This document shows, piece by piece, positions 9,548 through 19,760 of a DNA stretch of 64,000 bases. The notes under the pieces are model-generated. The model had not been told where the DNA came from and did not search any database. It was given only the letters and a program-made list of their open reading frames with translations. The stretch lies in assembly GCA_019314375.1 (NCBI GenBank), contig JAFCZJ010000009.1:1-64000 (forward strand), written 5' to 3'. How positions within the stretch are numbered: position 1 is the stretch's first letter; every line of letters starts with the position of its first letter. Both the position numbers and the translations under genes were made by a program. This DNA comes from Deltaproteobacteria bacterium. GTDB lineage: Bacteria > Myxococcota > B64-G9.

Positions 9548-11059
9548 ATGAGAATTTCTAATATACCCAATCGAGTCGTGTGGGGCTTGGGTGCCCTGAT
9601 TATTCTCATGGCCACACAGAACTGTCAGTGCCAGCTCGGCAACTCCTTCAACGGCACGGATTCGTCATCGCAAGGAGCCTCGACCACTTCCGCACTTCTG
9701 GACTCATCCCCGTCGTTTGATCGTCCCACCACCGCATCCCTGGTCGCGCAAGCACCAACCGCTTCCAAAAAATTCAGCCTGCTGGATCTGACCACGGAAA
9801 GCTCGGTCCTGAAACTCGATCCCCGAATGGCCCACGAACTCTTGCTGGCCGACACGCGTCAACGCAGCTATCTGAAGATCGATATGCAAGGAGCCAAGCT
9901 CGACCAAAACCAGCGGCCCCCACTCAACGTGGCCCTGGTTCTGGATCGCTCGGGCTCCATGGCTGGAGAAAAACTAGCCCAGGCCAAACAGGCCGTGGCC
10001 ATGGTCCTCGGCACCTTAAGAGAAGACGATCGGGTTTCCATCATCACCTACGACAACACGGTACAAATCATCGCATACCCAACCCAAGGCGGGCAGCCCG
10101 AATCCCTCATCCAAAAAGTCAACCGCATCCAGACAGGTGGAAGCACCAATCTTTATGATGGCGTTTCCACAGGCGCCACACTCCTGAAATCCCATCAGAG
10201 CGAAAGACGAATCAACCGGCTGGTGCTGCTTTCAGACGGCCTGGCCAATGCGGGCCGCGTATCCATCGACGACATGCAAGAACTGGGGTCACGACTTGGC
10301 CGACAGGGGATCAGCGTGACCACCATCGGCCTCGGCATGGACTATGACCACCGCACGCTCACGGCGCTGGCCGTTCGCAGCGAAGGCAATCATTTCTTCG
10401 CCCGCAACGCACAGGACCTAGAAGAAGGCTTCGGGCTTGAATTCAGCAAGGGCATGGCCGTGGTGGCCTCGGATGTGCAAATCCGGGTGCGACTCAACCC
10501 GGATGTCCGCCTCCTGGATGTACTCAACGCTTCGCCCTCCAAAGTGGAGGGTCAGGAAATCCTTATCCACCGCCGTCAGCTTTGGGGCAACCACAAAGCC
10601 TTTTTGTTACTGGAAGTCGACATCCCATCAAGGGAAGATGGCGAAGAAATGGACCTCGCCCAGGTACGAGTAGACTTCACCAACATGCTCAACGGGAAAG
10701 CCGAATCCCTCGCAACCACCGCGCGAGTAAGGTTCTCGGACTCCAAAGACAAAGTCCGTGACAGCGAGCAGCAAGACGTCATGGTGGCGGTGGCAGGCGT
10801 ACTGGCCAACCGCCAGGCCACCGAAGCGCGCCGTCTCTACGAAGCAGGACGCGTGGAAGAAGCCAAGCTGGCATTCGCGTCCACCGCCAAACAACTGGCC
10901 GAGCAAGGCCGAAGATACAACTCCAAGCAGCTGCGAGATTTCGGCCAACTCAACGCGAGCAGCGCCCAAAACCTAACCAAAGAAAAAATGAAGACCCTCT
11001 ACCAACACGAATCCCTGGCCACCTTCGGACAAAGCAACATGGGCTCCAATCCCTACTGA
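9548..11059 (+). CDS. VWA domain-containing (inter-alpha-trypsin-like) exported protein
   Basis: MIDAS DRSGSMAGEKL; VVLLSDGLANAG-type context; signal/lipoprotein N-terminus; AAAAGGAGG RBS just upstream of ATG 9548. Confidence 0.9.
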   Translation: MRISNIPNRVVWGLGALIILMATQNCQCQLGNSFNGTDSSSQGASTTSALLDSSPSFDRPTTASLVAQAPTASKKFSLLDLTTESSVLKLDPRMAHELLLADTRQRSYLKIDMQGAKLDQNQRPPLNVALVLDRSGSMAGEKLAQAKQAVAMVLGTLREDDRVSIITYDNTVQIIAYPTQGGQPESLIQKVNRIQTGGSTNLYDGVSTGATLLKSHQSERRINRLVLLSDGLANAGRVSIDDMQELGSRLGRQGISVTTIGLGMDYDHRTLTALAVRSEGNHFFARNAQDLEEGFGLEFSKGMAVVASDVQIRVRLNPDVRLLDVLNASPSKVEGQEILIHRRQLWGNHKAFLLLEVDIPSREDGEEMDLAQVRVDFTNMLNGKAESLATTARVRFSDSKDKVRDSEQQDVMVAVAGVLANRQATEARRLYEAGRVEEAKLAFASTAKQLAEQGRRYNSKQLRDFGQLNASSAQNLTKEKMKTLYQHESLATFGQSNMGSNPY

Positions 11060-11952
11060 GCCCCCGGGGGGCGGGTCTTCCATCGGCGGTGCATCCAGAT
11101 CCATTCGGTCGGATGAGCCCGAATGTGGGCCTCGATGCATGCGCTCAAAGCGCGTGTGTCCTCCAGCAGGGCTTGTTCTTTGTTTTCGAGTTCAGAAGGG
11201 AGAATACGCTGGACGGTGATCCGCATCCCCCCGTCCGCGCGCCGGTGATTGAAGCAGCAGACCATGGGCGCACCCGTGTGCCGGGCCACCATGGCTGGGG
11301 CCGTCGAGGTTGCGGCGAGCTTGCCGAAGAAGGGCACGAAAACGCTGGGAACGCGGGTGTCCTGATCGATGAGCAAACCCAGAATCTGCCCCGAGGACAA
11401 AACACCCAGCATGCGCTGAAAAATGTCCGCCTCTCCTCGCCAGATGATGTGAATCCGCCCCTGACGCCGGGACTCGACCAGGAGGCGGGTCAAGCGCGGA
11501 TCGTAACTCTTTTTCCCGATGACGTTCATCGGAAAGCCGTGCTGCACCAGCGCCCGCCCCATGATCTCCCAATTGCCGATGTGTCCCGAGACCAAGACAA
11601 CGCCCTTGCCCGGACCCATGGCCTGCGTAAGTAGTTCCCTGGAGCCTGGTTCAAAATCCGCATAGGTGTCCCAGTCCAAGATTCGGCTGGCACAGACCAC
11701 CTCGGCCAAACCTTCGCCCAGATGAACAAAGGAGCGCCTCCCCAGGGCCTCACGCTCCGACTCAAGCATCTCTGGAAAGGCCCATGCCAAATGCTTCAGG
11801 CTACGCCGGCGTTCAGTGCCCGCCAGGCGCCAAACCCACCTGCCCAGCCAGCGGCAGAACCGCCGGGCACAACGCAAGCCCAGCAGACGCAAGAGGCCCG
11901 CAAAAAACCGAAGTCCTACATAGATCAGTGTGTTTTTAATGCGCTTGCCCAT
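11053..11952 (-). CDS. Lysophospholipid acyltransferase family (LpxL/HtrB-like late lipid A acyltransferase)
   Basis: GVVLVSGHIGNWEIMGRAL and LLIDQDTRVPSVFVPFFGKLAATSTAPAMVARHTGAPMV motifs. Confidence 0.9.
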   Translation of the reverse strand: MGKRIKNTLIYVGLRFFAGLLRLLGLRCARRFCRWLGRWVWRLAGTERRRSLKHLAWAFPEMLESEREALGRRSFVHLGEGLAEVVCASRILDWDTYADFEPGSRELLTQAMGPGKGVVLVSGHIGNWEIMGRALVQHGFPMNVIGKKSYDPRLTRLLVESRRQGRIHIIWRGEADIFQRMLGVLSSGQILGLLIDQDTRVPSVFVPFFGKLAATSTAPAMVARHTGAPMVCCFNHRRADGGMRITVQRILPSELENKEQALLEDTRALSACIEAHIRAHPTEWIWMHRRWKTRPPGAQ

Positions 11953-11979
11953 GGTCGCAGCAAGACGCAGGTCCCGGCA

Positions 11980-13587
11980 TCAAGACTTGGCCGCAGCCAT
12001 GGCCGCGGCCACGAAGGAGGCAAACAAGGGATGGGGGGCTAAAGGCCTGGATTTGAATTCGGGATGGAACTGACAGCCGACAAACCAAGGATGTTCGGGC
12101 ACCTCGCACATCTCCACCAAATCGCCGTCGGGCGACAGGCCGGAAAATAACAACCCCTTGTCGGCCAAGGCCTCGCGAAAATCGTTGTTCACCTCGAAAC
12201 GGTGCCGGTGGCGTTCGGAAATCTCATCCCTTCCGTAAGCCTTGCGAGCCCGACTGCCGGACGTGAGCTTGCAGGGATAGGCCCCCAGACGCATGGTGCC
12301 GCCCTTGTCTTTCACGTCCTGTTGGCTGGCCATCAGGTCCACCACCGGATGCGGGGTTTCAGCATCGAACTCTGTGGAGTTGGCCTTCTCCAACCCGGCC
12401 ACATGCCTGGCAAACTCCACCACCATCATCTGCATGCCCAAGCAGATGCCGAAACAAGGCACCTTGTTTTCTCGCGCCCAACGAATGGCCTTGATTTTGC
12501 CCTCCGTGCCCCGGTCGCCGAAGCCTCCGGGCACCAACACACCGTCGACTTTCTCAAGATCAGCCCAGTCGTTGGCCTCAACTTTTTCGGCATCCAGGTA
12601 GACCATCTCCACACTGCCGCCATTAGCCAACCCGCCGTGAAGCAAGGCCTCATGCAGGCTCTTGTATGAATCGATGAGATGGGTGTACTTGCCCACCACC
12701 CCAATACGCGCCATGCGCTTGGGATTGCGCAAGGTATTGACCACCTTGAGCCAAGGGTCCAAAGCCGATGCCCGTGACCAAATATTGAGCATGTCGGCAA
12801 TTTTGTCATCCAGTCCCTGCTCGCTCAGATGCAGCGGCACCGCATAGATGGTATCCATATCCACGCACTCGAAGACCGTGTCCTCACCCGTGGAGCAAAA
12901 CAAAGCGATCTTGTCTTTCAGATCCCTATCCACCGGCCGATCCGATCGGCAAACGATGATGTCAGGCTGAATACCGATCTCGCGCAAGGCCTTGACCGAG
13001 TGTTGGGTGGGCTTGGTCTTCAGCTCACCTGCGGCCGCGATGTAAGGCACGAGGGTCAAATGAAGATAGAGGGTGTGTTCGCGACCGATGTCGGCACGAA
13101 GCTGCCGAATGGCCTCAATGAAGGGCAAACCCTCAATGTCGCCCACCGTGCCGCCCACTTCCACCAGGCAAAGGTCCACACCCTTGGCTGCTCGCATGAT
13201 GCGGGCCTTAATCTCATCGGTGATGTGAGGGATGACCTGCACCGTCTTACCCAGATACTCGCCACGGCGCTCCTTGCCGATGACCGTATCGTAGACTTGG
13301 CCGGTGGTGAAATTGTTGGGCTTCCCCACCCTGATGGATGTGAATCGCTCGTAGTGGCCCAGGTCCAAATCAGTCTCGGCCCCATCGTCGGTGACGAAGA
13401 CCTCGCCATGCTGATAGGGACTCATGGTGCCCGGATCCACGTTGATGTATGGATCCACCTTGACCATCGTGATCTTCAGGCCCCGATTCTCCATCAGGGC
13501 GCCAATGGAGGCTGCCGCCACGCCCTTGCCCAAACCAGAAACCACACCACCGGTGACGAAAATGAACTTGGTTTGCTTGGCCGACAC
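11980..13587 (-). CDS. pyrG: CTP synthase
   Basis: [28 protein letters not shown]...[40 protein letters not shown]; GATase [12 protein letters not shown] start at 13587 with GGAGG RBS. Confidence 0.97.
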   Translation of the reverse strand: MSAKQTKFIFVTGGVVSGLGKGVAAASIGALMENRGLKITMVKVDPYINVDPGTMSPYQHGEVFVTDDGAETDLDLGHYERFTSIRVGKPNNFTTGQVYDTVIGKERRGEYLGKTVQVIPHITDEIKARIMRAAKGVDLCLVEVGGTVGDIEGLPFIEAIRQLRADIGREHTLYLHLTLVPYIAAAGELKTKPTQHSVKALREIGIQPDIIVCRSDRPVDRDLKDKIALFCSTGEDTVFECVDMDTIYAVPLHLSEQGLDDKIADMLNIWSRASALDPWLKVVNTLRNPKRMARIGVVGKYTHLIDSYKSLHEALLHGGLANGGSVEMVYLDAEKVEANDWADLEKVDGVLVPGGFGDRGTEGKIKAIRWARENKVPCFGICLGMQMMVVEFARHVAGLEKANSTEFDAETPHPVVDLMASQQDVKDKGGTMRLGAYPCKLTSGSRARKAYGRDEISERHRHRFEVNNDFREALADKGLLFSGLSPDGDLVEMCEVPEHPWFVGCQFHPEFKSRPLAPHPLFASFVAAAMAAAKS

Positions 13588-13705
13588 GCCGCTTACCTCC
13601 AAAGGTGAATATCGCAGGCCTGAGCAAAAGCGCAAAGCATCAAGCCTGTCAACGTCTTTTTTACGGACTTGCCAAGTCCCCAGGCCTACAGCTAACATCG
13701 GGCAC

Positions 13706-14188
13706 ATGAAGCTTTGTTGTTCTGATGGCCTGCGACTCATCGCGCTGCTATTGCTGTTTGGCTGCGCCAAGGGCGACCCCCAAATCGAACTGCGTGATGC
13801 AGGCGAGGCCAAGTCCAACCTGCGCAGGGCCCAGCTTGTATTGATCGAAGGCGAAGTCAGGGTCAAACGCTCAGGCGACCCTGAATGGCAAACCGCTCTG
13901 GCCGGCATGCAGCTCTCCATCAACGACAAAATACGGACGCAGCGCGGCAGCTTTGCCACCATCGAATTCCAACGGGGCGGCCAGCTGCACATGCAGCCCG
14001 AGAGCCTGGTGGCCGTCACCGACCTGAGAATGAATGCCCGCACCCGGGCCCACCGCTCCACCTTCACCCTGGAATCCGGCCAGGTCGAGGCGGAGCTGGA
14101 TGCCATCACACATAAAGACGCCGAGTTTCGCATCCGAACGCCATCGGCGGAAGCCTCCGTGATCCGCCGGGAGGTGGCATTCCAATGA
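13706..14188 (+). CDS. FecR-domain lipoprotein
   Basis: [10 protein letters not shown] lipobox; [14 protein letters not shown]...[36 protein letters not shown] is FecR-like. Confidence 0.8.
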   Translation: MKLCCSDGLRLIALLLLFGCAKGDPQIELRDAGEAKSNLRRAQLVLIEGEVRVKRSGDPEWQTALAGMQLSINDKIRTQRGSFATIEFQRGGQLHMQPESLVAVTDLRMNARTRAHRSTFTLESGQVEAELDAITHKDAEFRIRTPSAEASVIRREVAFQ

Positions 14189-15153
14189 TCCCACGCACTC
14201 CCTTGTTCATGCTGGCTCTGACTCTCTGGCTGCTTCAGACGACCCCGGGCCGAGCCGATCCCCCTCCTTCCGAGGTGACGCTCAAGCCGGATCAAACCTT
14301 GGAAGATCTGGCCCAGTCCATTTACGACGATCGGGACGCAGCCGAGGAAATCAGGGCCATCAACAACCTGCCACCAGGGGCCCAAGCCAAAGTAGGCACC
14401 AAGCTCCGTCTGCCGGGGCCCGAACGCAAGACCGCCTTCGCCGCCTTGAAGGTGGCGCGCCAGGCGGTGGGCAAAGCCCACGGCGACCAGGCCGCCGAGT
14501 TTGCCCCCGAACTCATGTCAGCCGCCGACCAGGCCATGGAGCGGGCCCTGCGCGCATGCCGCCGAGCCAGCTACAAAGCCTGTCAGGAGTTGGCCGACGA
14601 GACATGGGCCCGGGCACGCAAAGCCCGCCAAGAAGCCAAAACCCAACGCAGTCGAAAAAACCGCTTCACCGTGGCCATCGACGACCAGGGTGTGACCCGG
14701 GTCGAAGTCGCTGAGGGTGATGGGGTTAAGGTCACAGCCCAAAAACGCAGCACCACGGTCACGCGCGGTCATGGAGTAAAGGTCGAGCCAGGCAAGGCAC
14801 CAGATTCACCCAAACCACTCTTGGCCGCACCGGAAGCCGTGCTGCCCTTCCCTGCCTCCGTCTTGACGACTCGCGCGATCCATTTCCACTGGAAACCGGT
14901 GCAAGGGGCCATTCGCTATGTGCTGCTCATCAGTCGCGACCCCAGAGGCTTCAAGCCGGTGCGCCAACTCACCACGGACAAAACCAGCTACCTCTTTCGT
15001 TCAACGCTTGCCAAAGGGAAATACCACTGGCAGCTAAGGGCGGTTGACGCCGAGGGCGCGGTGGGACGTGCTTCGGCCTCACGCCATTTCCAGCTTGAAA
15101 CCCAAGCCAGCGGCGTAACCATCGAGCAAAACAAAAAGCAGAAGGGACCCTGA
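14185..15153 (+). CDS. LysM domain protein with FecR-like region and C-terminal FnIII-like domain
   Basis: [46 protein letters not shown] (LysM-like); start overlaps stop of preceding ORF. Confidence 0.78.
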   Translation: MIPRTPLFMLALTLWLLQTTPGRADPPPSEVTLKPDQTLEDLAQSIYDDRDAAEEIRAINNLPPGAQAKVGTKLRLPGPERKTAFAALKVARQAVGKAHGDQAAEFAPELMSAADQAMERALRACRRASYKACQELADETWARARKARQEAKTQRSRKNRFTVAIDDQGVTRVEVAEGDGVKVTAQKRSTTVTRGHGVKVEPGKAPDSPKPLLAAPEAVLPFPASVLTTRAIHFHWKPVQGAIRYVLLISRDPRGFKPVRQLTTDKTSYLFRSTLAKGKYHWQLRAVDAEGAVGRASASRHFQLETQASGVTIEQNKKQKGP

Positions 15154-15157
15154 CCGC

Positions 15158-15544
15158 ATGACACTACGCGCCCTCGTGGCTGACGACGAGTCGATCTTCC
15201 GTGATCAAGTTCGCACCTTGCTCGAAGAACGGGGGGTCGAAGTCTTAGAGGCAAAAGATGGGCACGAAGCCTTCGCCTTGTTCATGAAGGAGAATGTGGA
15301 TTTCATGATAACCGACTTCCTCATGCCTCGCGTGGACGGCATACAACTCGTGCGCGACATCCGACTGACCGGCCCCAAGGGCAAAATCCCGGTGGTGCTC
15401 ATGTCGGCTATCTCCAAGGGCCACGTGTTCCAGGGCACCAGCCGAAACCTGGGCCCGGACCACTACATCAACAAGCCATTCAAAGCCAAAAAAATGGCCA
15501 AGTTGCTGGACAAAATCCTAAAAAGGCTAACTCAGACATCATGA
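15158..15544 (+). CDS. Response regulator (REC only)
   Basis: RALVADDESIFRDQVRTLLEE...DFMITDFLMPRVDGIQLV...INKPFKAKKM. Confidence 0.93.
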   Translation: MTLRALVADDESIFRDQVRTLLEERGVEVLEAKDGHEAFALFMKENVDFMITDFLMPRVDGIQLVRDIRLTGPKGKIPVVLMSAISKGHVFQGTSRNLGPDHYINKPFKAKKMAKLLDKILKRLTQTS

Positions 15545-17316
15545 AACTCTTTCGGGTCATCACCTTGATGCTGCTCGTCTTGACCGCCGGCCCCATCACC
15601 GCCGTCGGTTTCATTCTCATCGACTCCACGGTGGACATCACCAAGACATTGACCTGGGAGTTGCAGCAGGAGCGAGCGGATCACGCCAGTCGGCAGATGG
15701 CGACCACCCTCATCAGCACGGCCGCCGATCTGGATCTGCTGCTTGCCAACTTGAACGTGGGCAGCATGAACGTCCTGCAGCGACAGGAATTGCTGGCCTC
15801 CATCCTGCAAAAACGGCCCGAAATCAACATCATTGGTCTGTACGACGAGCAAGGTCAGAGTCTCCCAAACCAGCTGGCCTTCGACTCCAACAACATCCTG
15901 CCCAGCGAGCTGGCTCGCCACCAACAGTTCATGGATCGCATCCCCGAAGAAGCCCTCGCGCGATTTGGTCTGGCCTTCTCGCAGCCCTACCTCATCGATC
16001 GAGCGCCCCGAGGCGACCTGGGCATCGAAGCCCGCCGGGAGCGCGTGGTGGCCATGATGCTCAAGCTCTCCTCCGGTGATGCGGGGGCCATGGGCATGGA
16101 ACTCTCTCTGGCATCCGTAGAGAGACTCCTCACACGCATACGCACCGGCCTGCGCGGACAGATTTTGTTGCTCGACTCACAAAACCGCACGATGGTACGC
16201 AACGCAGGCTCAGGCGTCAGTGAAGCCGACGCCAGACTGGTCGACGAAAAACTGCCCCAGCTCATGGGCTCCTTGACCGGCGGGGATGGGGTGGCCTCCC
16301 AGTTCTCGGGGGCCCGGCCCTTGCAGCTCAGCAAGACGCAAGCTGTCTTAGCCGCTTACTCCACCCTGGCCAACCCCGCCTGGCGCATCGTCTCCTTAGA
16401 GCCTTTGGACGACGCCTACAAGGTGACCCATCGCATGGTCTGGCAGGTGGTTTGGATGGTATTGGCCAGCCTGGCCTTGGCCGTGAGCCTGGGTATGCTT
16501 TTCGCCTTCGGCCTGACCCGGCCTATCGGCAAGTTGGTGCGCGGCTCTTTGGATATCGCCCGTGGCAAGTTTGGCACCGAATTGGACATCCGTGCCCGTA
16601 ACGAGATCGGCGAATTGGCCCACACCTTCAACTACATGTCCCGGCAACTCCTGTATTACGACGGACAAAACAAGGAACTTGTCGACTCCTTGCAACGGGG
16701 CTACCTGGAAACCATCAGGGCCCTGGCCAACTCCATCGACGCCAAGGATCAATACACTCGCGGCCATTCGGGTCGAGTGACCAAGGTGGCGCTGGCGGTG
16801 GGGCAAGCCATGGGCTTAGACGAGGAGCAACTGAAATACCTGCGTTATGGTGGCATTCTCCACGACATCGGTAAGATCGGCATCAGCGAAGAGATCCTGG
16901 GTAAAAAGGGTCGATTAAACGATCAAGAACGAAACCTCATCCAGCAACATCCTGTGTTGGGCGAAAAAATCATCGCGCCCATCGACTTCCTGCAGCCGGC
17001 TCGACCTTTGGTCAGGCATCACCACGAATGGTTCAACGGCGAGGGCTACCCCGACGGCCTGGCCGGCGAAGACATCCCCCTGGGTGCTCGCATCTTGGCG
17101 GCGGCCGACACCTACGATGCCGTGACCTCCGTACGTCCCTATCAGGCACCAGTGGACAACAAGAAAGCCATCGAGATTTTAAACAAGCTAAGGGGGCGAC
17201 AACTGGATCCAACAGTCTGCGATGCCCTGATCAAACAGGTCCAGTCCGCCATCGATTCCGGAGAGATGCACCCCGAACAAGTAAAAACCGGCTTCGCCGA
17301 TCCCGCGAGTTATTAG
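15541..17316 (+). CDS. Membrane HAMP/HD-GYP phosphodiesterase-type sensor
   Basis: N-terminal TM, periplasmic region, second TM plus HAMP, then HDIGKIGISEEIL and HHHEWFNGEGYPDGLAGEDIPLGARILAAADTYDAVTS. Confidence 0.95.
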   Translation: MKLFRVITLMLLVLTAGPITAVGFILIDSTVDITKTLTWELQQERADHASRQMATTLISTAADLDLLLANLNVGSMNVLQRQELLASILQKRPEINIIGLYDEQGQSLPNQLAFDSNNILPSELARHQQFMDRIPEEALARFGLAFSQPYLIDRAPRGDLGIEARRERVVAMMLKLSSGDAGAMGMELSLASVERLLTRIRTGLRGQILLLDSQNRTMVRNAGSGVSEADARLVDEKLPQLMGSLTGGDGVASQFSGARPLQLSKTQAVLAAYSTLANPAWRIVSLEPLDDAYKVTHRMVWQVVWMVLASLALAVSLGMLFAFGLTRPIGKLVRGSLDIARGKFGTELDIRARNEIGELAHTFNYMSRQLLYYDGQNKELVDSLQRGYLETIRALANSIDAKDQYTRGHSGRVTKVALAVGQAMGLDEEQLKYLRYGGILHDIGKIGISEEILGKKGRLNDQERNLIQQHPVLGEKIIAPIDFLQPARPLVRHHHEWFNGEGYPDGLAGEDIPLGARILAAADTYDAVTSVRPYQAPVDNKKAIEILNKLRGRQLDPTVCDALIKQVQSAIDSGEMHPEQVKTGFADPASY

Positions 17317-17357
17317 GGGCCTTCAGCAAGAAACACCAACCACCCCAGTAAGGCCCT
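17316..17357 (+). other. 3'-end stem-loop (copy 1 of a two-copy motif; see 38927-38970)
   Basis: AGGGGCCTT - CAGCAAGAAACACCAACCACCCCAGT - AAGGCCCT followed by TTATGCCGC, abutting the HD-GYP stop codon. Confidence 0.55.
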
Positions 17358-17384
17358 TTATGCCGCGCCGCCAGCGGCGCGGTA

Positions 17385-17774
17385 CTATAAACGAATAGAC
17401 CCCAACCCCAGCCACTCCAAAGCATCCTTCAGCTCGGCAAAGACCGAAGTCTCCATCCCGGATTGCTCGCTGACCGCCTGATAGATGCGCTTCATACCGA
17501 AGACATGCGGCTCGGGCGCGAAGATGGCACATTGCTCACCAGCGAAGACATCAGCGTAACGTGCGTACTCTCGAGCGATGCCCCGCTCACCCCGAGCGTT
17601 GACCTCGTAATGGGTGCAACCCCGATAGTCCATCAACTTGCGCATGGGCCGAGTATAACCCGAATCAAGGCTGAGCTTTCGAAAGTGCTCAACATGATCC
17701 GCCATCTTCACATGCCCCGAGATGCGGACATGCACCAGACGGTGCTCCGGAATAATGACGTACTCGATGGACAT
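17385..17774 (-). CDS. Hypothetical small protein (SpoIIAA/STAS-like fold suspected)
   Basis: MSIEYVIIPEHRLVHVRISGHVKMADHVEHFRKL... resembles short SpoIIAA-like cytoplasmic proteins; function not assignable. Confidence 0.65.
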   Translation of the reverse strand: MSIEYVIIPEHRLVHVRISGHVKMADHVEHFRKLSLDSGYTRPMRKLMDYRGCTHYEVNARGERGIAREYARYADVFAGEQCAIFAPEPHVFGMKRIYQAVSEQSGMETSVFAELKDALEWLGLGSIRL

Positions 17775-17856
17775 GGCCCCCGCCTGTCTCGGTTCAAGAC
17801 ATCATCCAATCAACGAGCCGACATTGTCAAGGGGCGGGTGGGTGATTTCTGGGTAT

Positions 17857-17892
17857 AAAAAAACGCCGCCTCGGCACTTGCTGAGACGGCGC
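17857..17892 (-). terminator. Rho-independent terminator downstream of rpsI
   Basis: Minus strand CGCCGTCTCAGCAAGTGCCGAGGCGGCG then TTTTTTT. Confidence 0.8.
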
Positions 17893-17933
17893 GGAAAAAA
17901 ACAGGTTTTCGGTCCAAGCGGACCTGAAAAATT

Positions 17934-18329
17934 CTAGCGCTTGGAGTACTGGAAACGCTTGCGGGCGCCGGGCTGACCGTATTTCTTACGCTCAACCACG
18001 CGGGAGTCTCGGGTCAACATGCCGGCCTTCTTCAGGACGGGCCGCATTTCCTCGGAGATCTTCAGCAAAGCGCGTGAAATACCGTGTCGCACGGCTCCGG
18101 CCTGTCCAGCCTTGCCGCCGCCTTTTACGTTGACCAGCACGTCGTAACGGCCAACGGTCTCGGTGAGATCGAAGGGCTCGCGCATGATCATCATCAACAC
18201 GGGGCGACTGAAGTACTCATCGCCATCGCGCTTGTTGATGATCCACTTGCCTTCGCCAGGGCGCAGATACACACGGGCAACAGCTGACTTCCTTCGACCA
18301 GTCCCATAAAATTTTTGTATCTCTTCCAT
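17934..18329 (-). CDS. rpsI: 30S ribosomal protein S9
   Basis: [21 protein letters not shown]...[10 protein letters not shown]. Confidence 0.98.
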   Translation of the reverse strand: MEEIQKFYGTGRRKSAVARVYLRPGEGKWIINKRDGDEYFSRPVLMMIMREPFDLTETVGRYDVLVNVKGGGKAGQAGAVRHGISRALLKISEEMRPVLKKAGMLTRDSRVVERKKYGQPGARKRFQYSKR

Positions 18330-18339
18330 GATGACGCCC

Positions 18340-18774
18340 CTAAATCTCGAGAAGTTCCGGCTTCTGAGCAGCATGCGGATGCTCTGAGCCAGCGTAAATT
18401 TTCAGCTTGGTAAGCATGGTATTGCCCAAGGGACCCTTGGGCAGCATACCGCGCACGGCCCTGCGAACGAGCTCGGTCGGCTTCCGTTCGCGAACGGTAG
18501 CGGCGCTGCGGGCACGCAAACCACCCGGGTAACCCGAGTAGTTGTAATACATTTTGTCGGTTTCTTTTTTGCCGGTCAGCTTGACCTTCTCAGCGTTTAC
18601 CACCACCACGAAATCCCCGGTGTCCACATGCGGGGTAAAGGCCGGCGTGTGTTTGCCGCGAAGGATGGAGGCCACGCGGGTGGCCATGCGTCCAAGAACG
18701 AGATCATCGGCATCTACCAGATGCCAACGCCGTTCTACTTCGTGTTTTTTCGCGTGTACCGTCGTCTTCTTCAT
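18340..18774 (-). CDS. rplM: 50S ribosomal protein L13
   Basis: [50 protein letters not shown]. Confidence 0.98.
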   Translation of the reverse strand: MKKTTVHAKKHEVERRWHLVDADDLVLGRMATRVASILRGKHTPAFTPHVDTGDFVVVVNAEKVKLTGKKETDKMYYNYSGYPGGLRARSAATVRERKPTELVRRAVRGMLPKGPLGNTMLTKLKIYAGSEHPHAAQKPELLEI

Positions 18775-18941
18775 GATTCCAATTCCTTCCTGATAACCGA
18801 TCCGGCGAAGACAGATCCCACCAGAGCCGGGAGCGCGATTTTTATGCAAATTCGATCACATTGTCAAGCATTATCCCACCACCAAGAAGCAAGAAAAGGC
18901 CCCAAAACCTTGGTTCGGCCCCAAAACGCCCCAATGCACTG

Positions 18942-19760
18942 TTATATCTCAATAAACACCTCATTGCCGACCTGCTCCGATTGGGCGCAGGCCAGAGCAT
19001 AGGCTGCCTCGTCATAAAAAACACGCATCAGGCACAGCCCTTTGGCCGGCGCGGTGGGCCCAGCCTGATTCCGATCCCGGCTCGCCAATACCTCGGCCAA
19101 CCACCCTGCTTGCTGAAATCCCCGACCCACTTCCACCAAGCTGCCCACGATATTGCGCACCATATGCTTAAGAAAAGACTGCCCCAAGACGTGGACATGA
19201 AAGCAGGCGCCCTGTGCCTGGATTCTTAAAAGATCGATGCGTCTAACTGGACTCTTGGCCCCGCAGTCGGCACCGCGGAAAGCCGAAAAATCATGTTCAC
19301 CCACCAAGACCTGGGCCTCGGTTTCCATGAGCTTCAAATCAAGAGGCATGCGCAGGTGCCATCGCAGACGGCGGTGAAAAAGAGGCGCCACCTCGCCTGA
19401 ATGGATCGTGTAGCGATAATGCTTACCCTGGGCCTCCCGGCGGGGATCGAAATCCGGTGCGGTCAGGACCGCCTCCCGCAAGACCACGTCATTGGGCAAA
19501 ATTGCGTTCATCCCCCTCATCAGGGCCTCGGGTCCGTGCCGGGAAGGGTTGTCGATGGAGAAGACCTGAGCCATGCCGTGCACACCCGCATCGGTGCGAC
19601 CCGCGCCCATCAGGCGAGCCTCGTGTCCGGTCATCTCGGCGAAAGCCTGCTCGATGACCTCTTGCACCGTGAGCGCGTTGGACTGCCGTTGCCAGCCGGC
19701 GTAACCGCCGCCTTCATAGGCGACGACAAAACGAATGCGTTGGGATTCAGACATGGTCAA
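18942..19760 (-). CDS. truA: tRNA pseudouridine(38-40) synthase
   Basis: VAYEGGGYAGWQRQ and GAGRTDAGVHGMAQV motifs; start may be MSESQ at 19754. Confidence 0.96.
   Translation of the reverse strand: MTMSESQRIRFVVAYEGGGYAGWQRQSNALTVQEVIEQAFAEMTGHEARLMGAGRTDAGVHGMAQVFSIDNPSRHGPEALMRGMNAILPNDVVLREAVLTAPDFDPRREAQGKHYRYTIHSGEVAPLFHRRLRWHLRMPLDLKLMETEAQVLVGEHDFSAFRGADCGAKSPVRRIDLLRIQAQGACFHVHVLGQSFLKHMVRNIVGSLVEVGRGFQQAGWLAEVLASRDRNQAGPTAPAKGLCLMRVFYDEAAYALACAQSEQVGNEVFIEI

Noticed and set aside
11053-11059. Convergent overlap of the VWA and acyltransferase stop codons
   Set aside because: A few-base tail-to-tail overlap is common and needs no special explanation.
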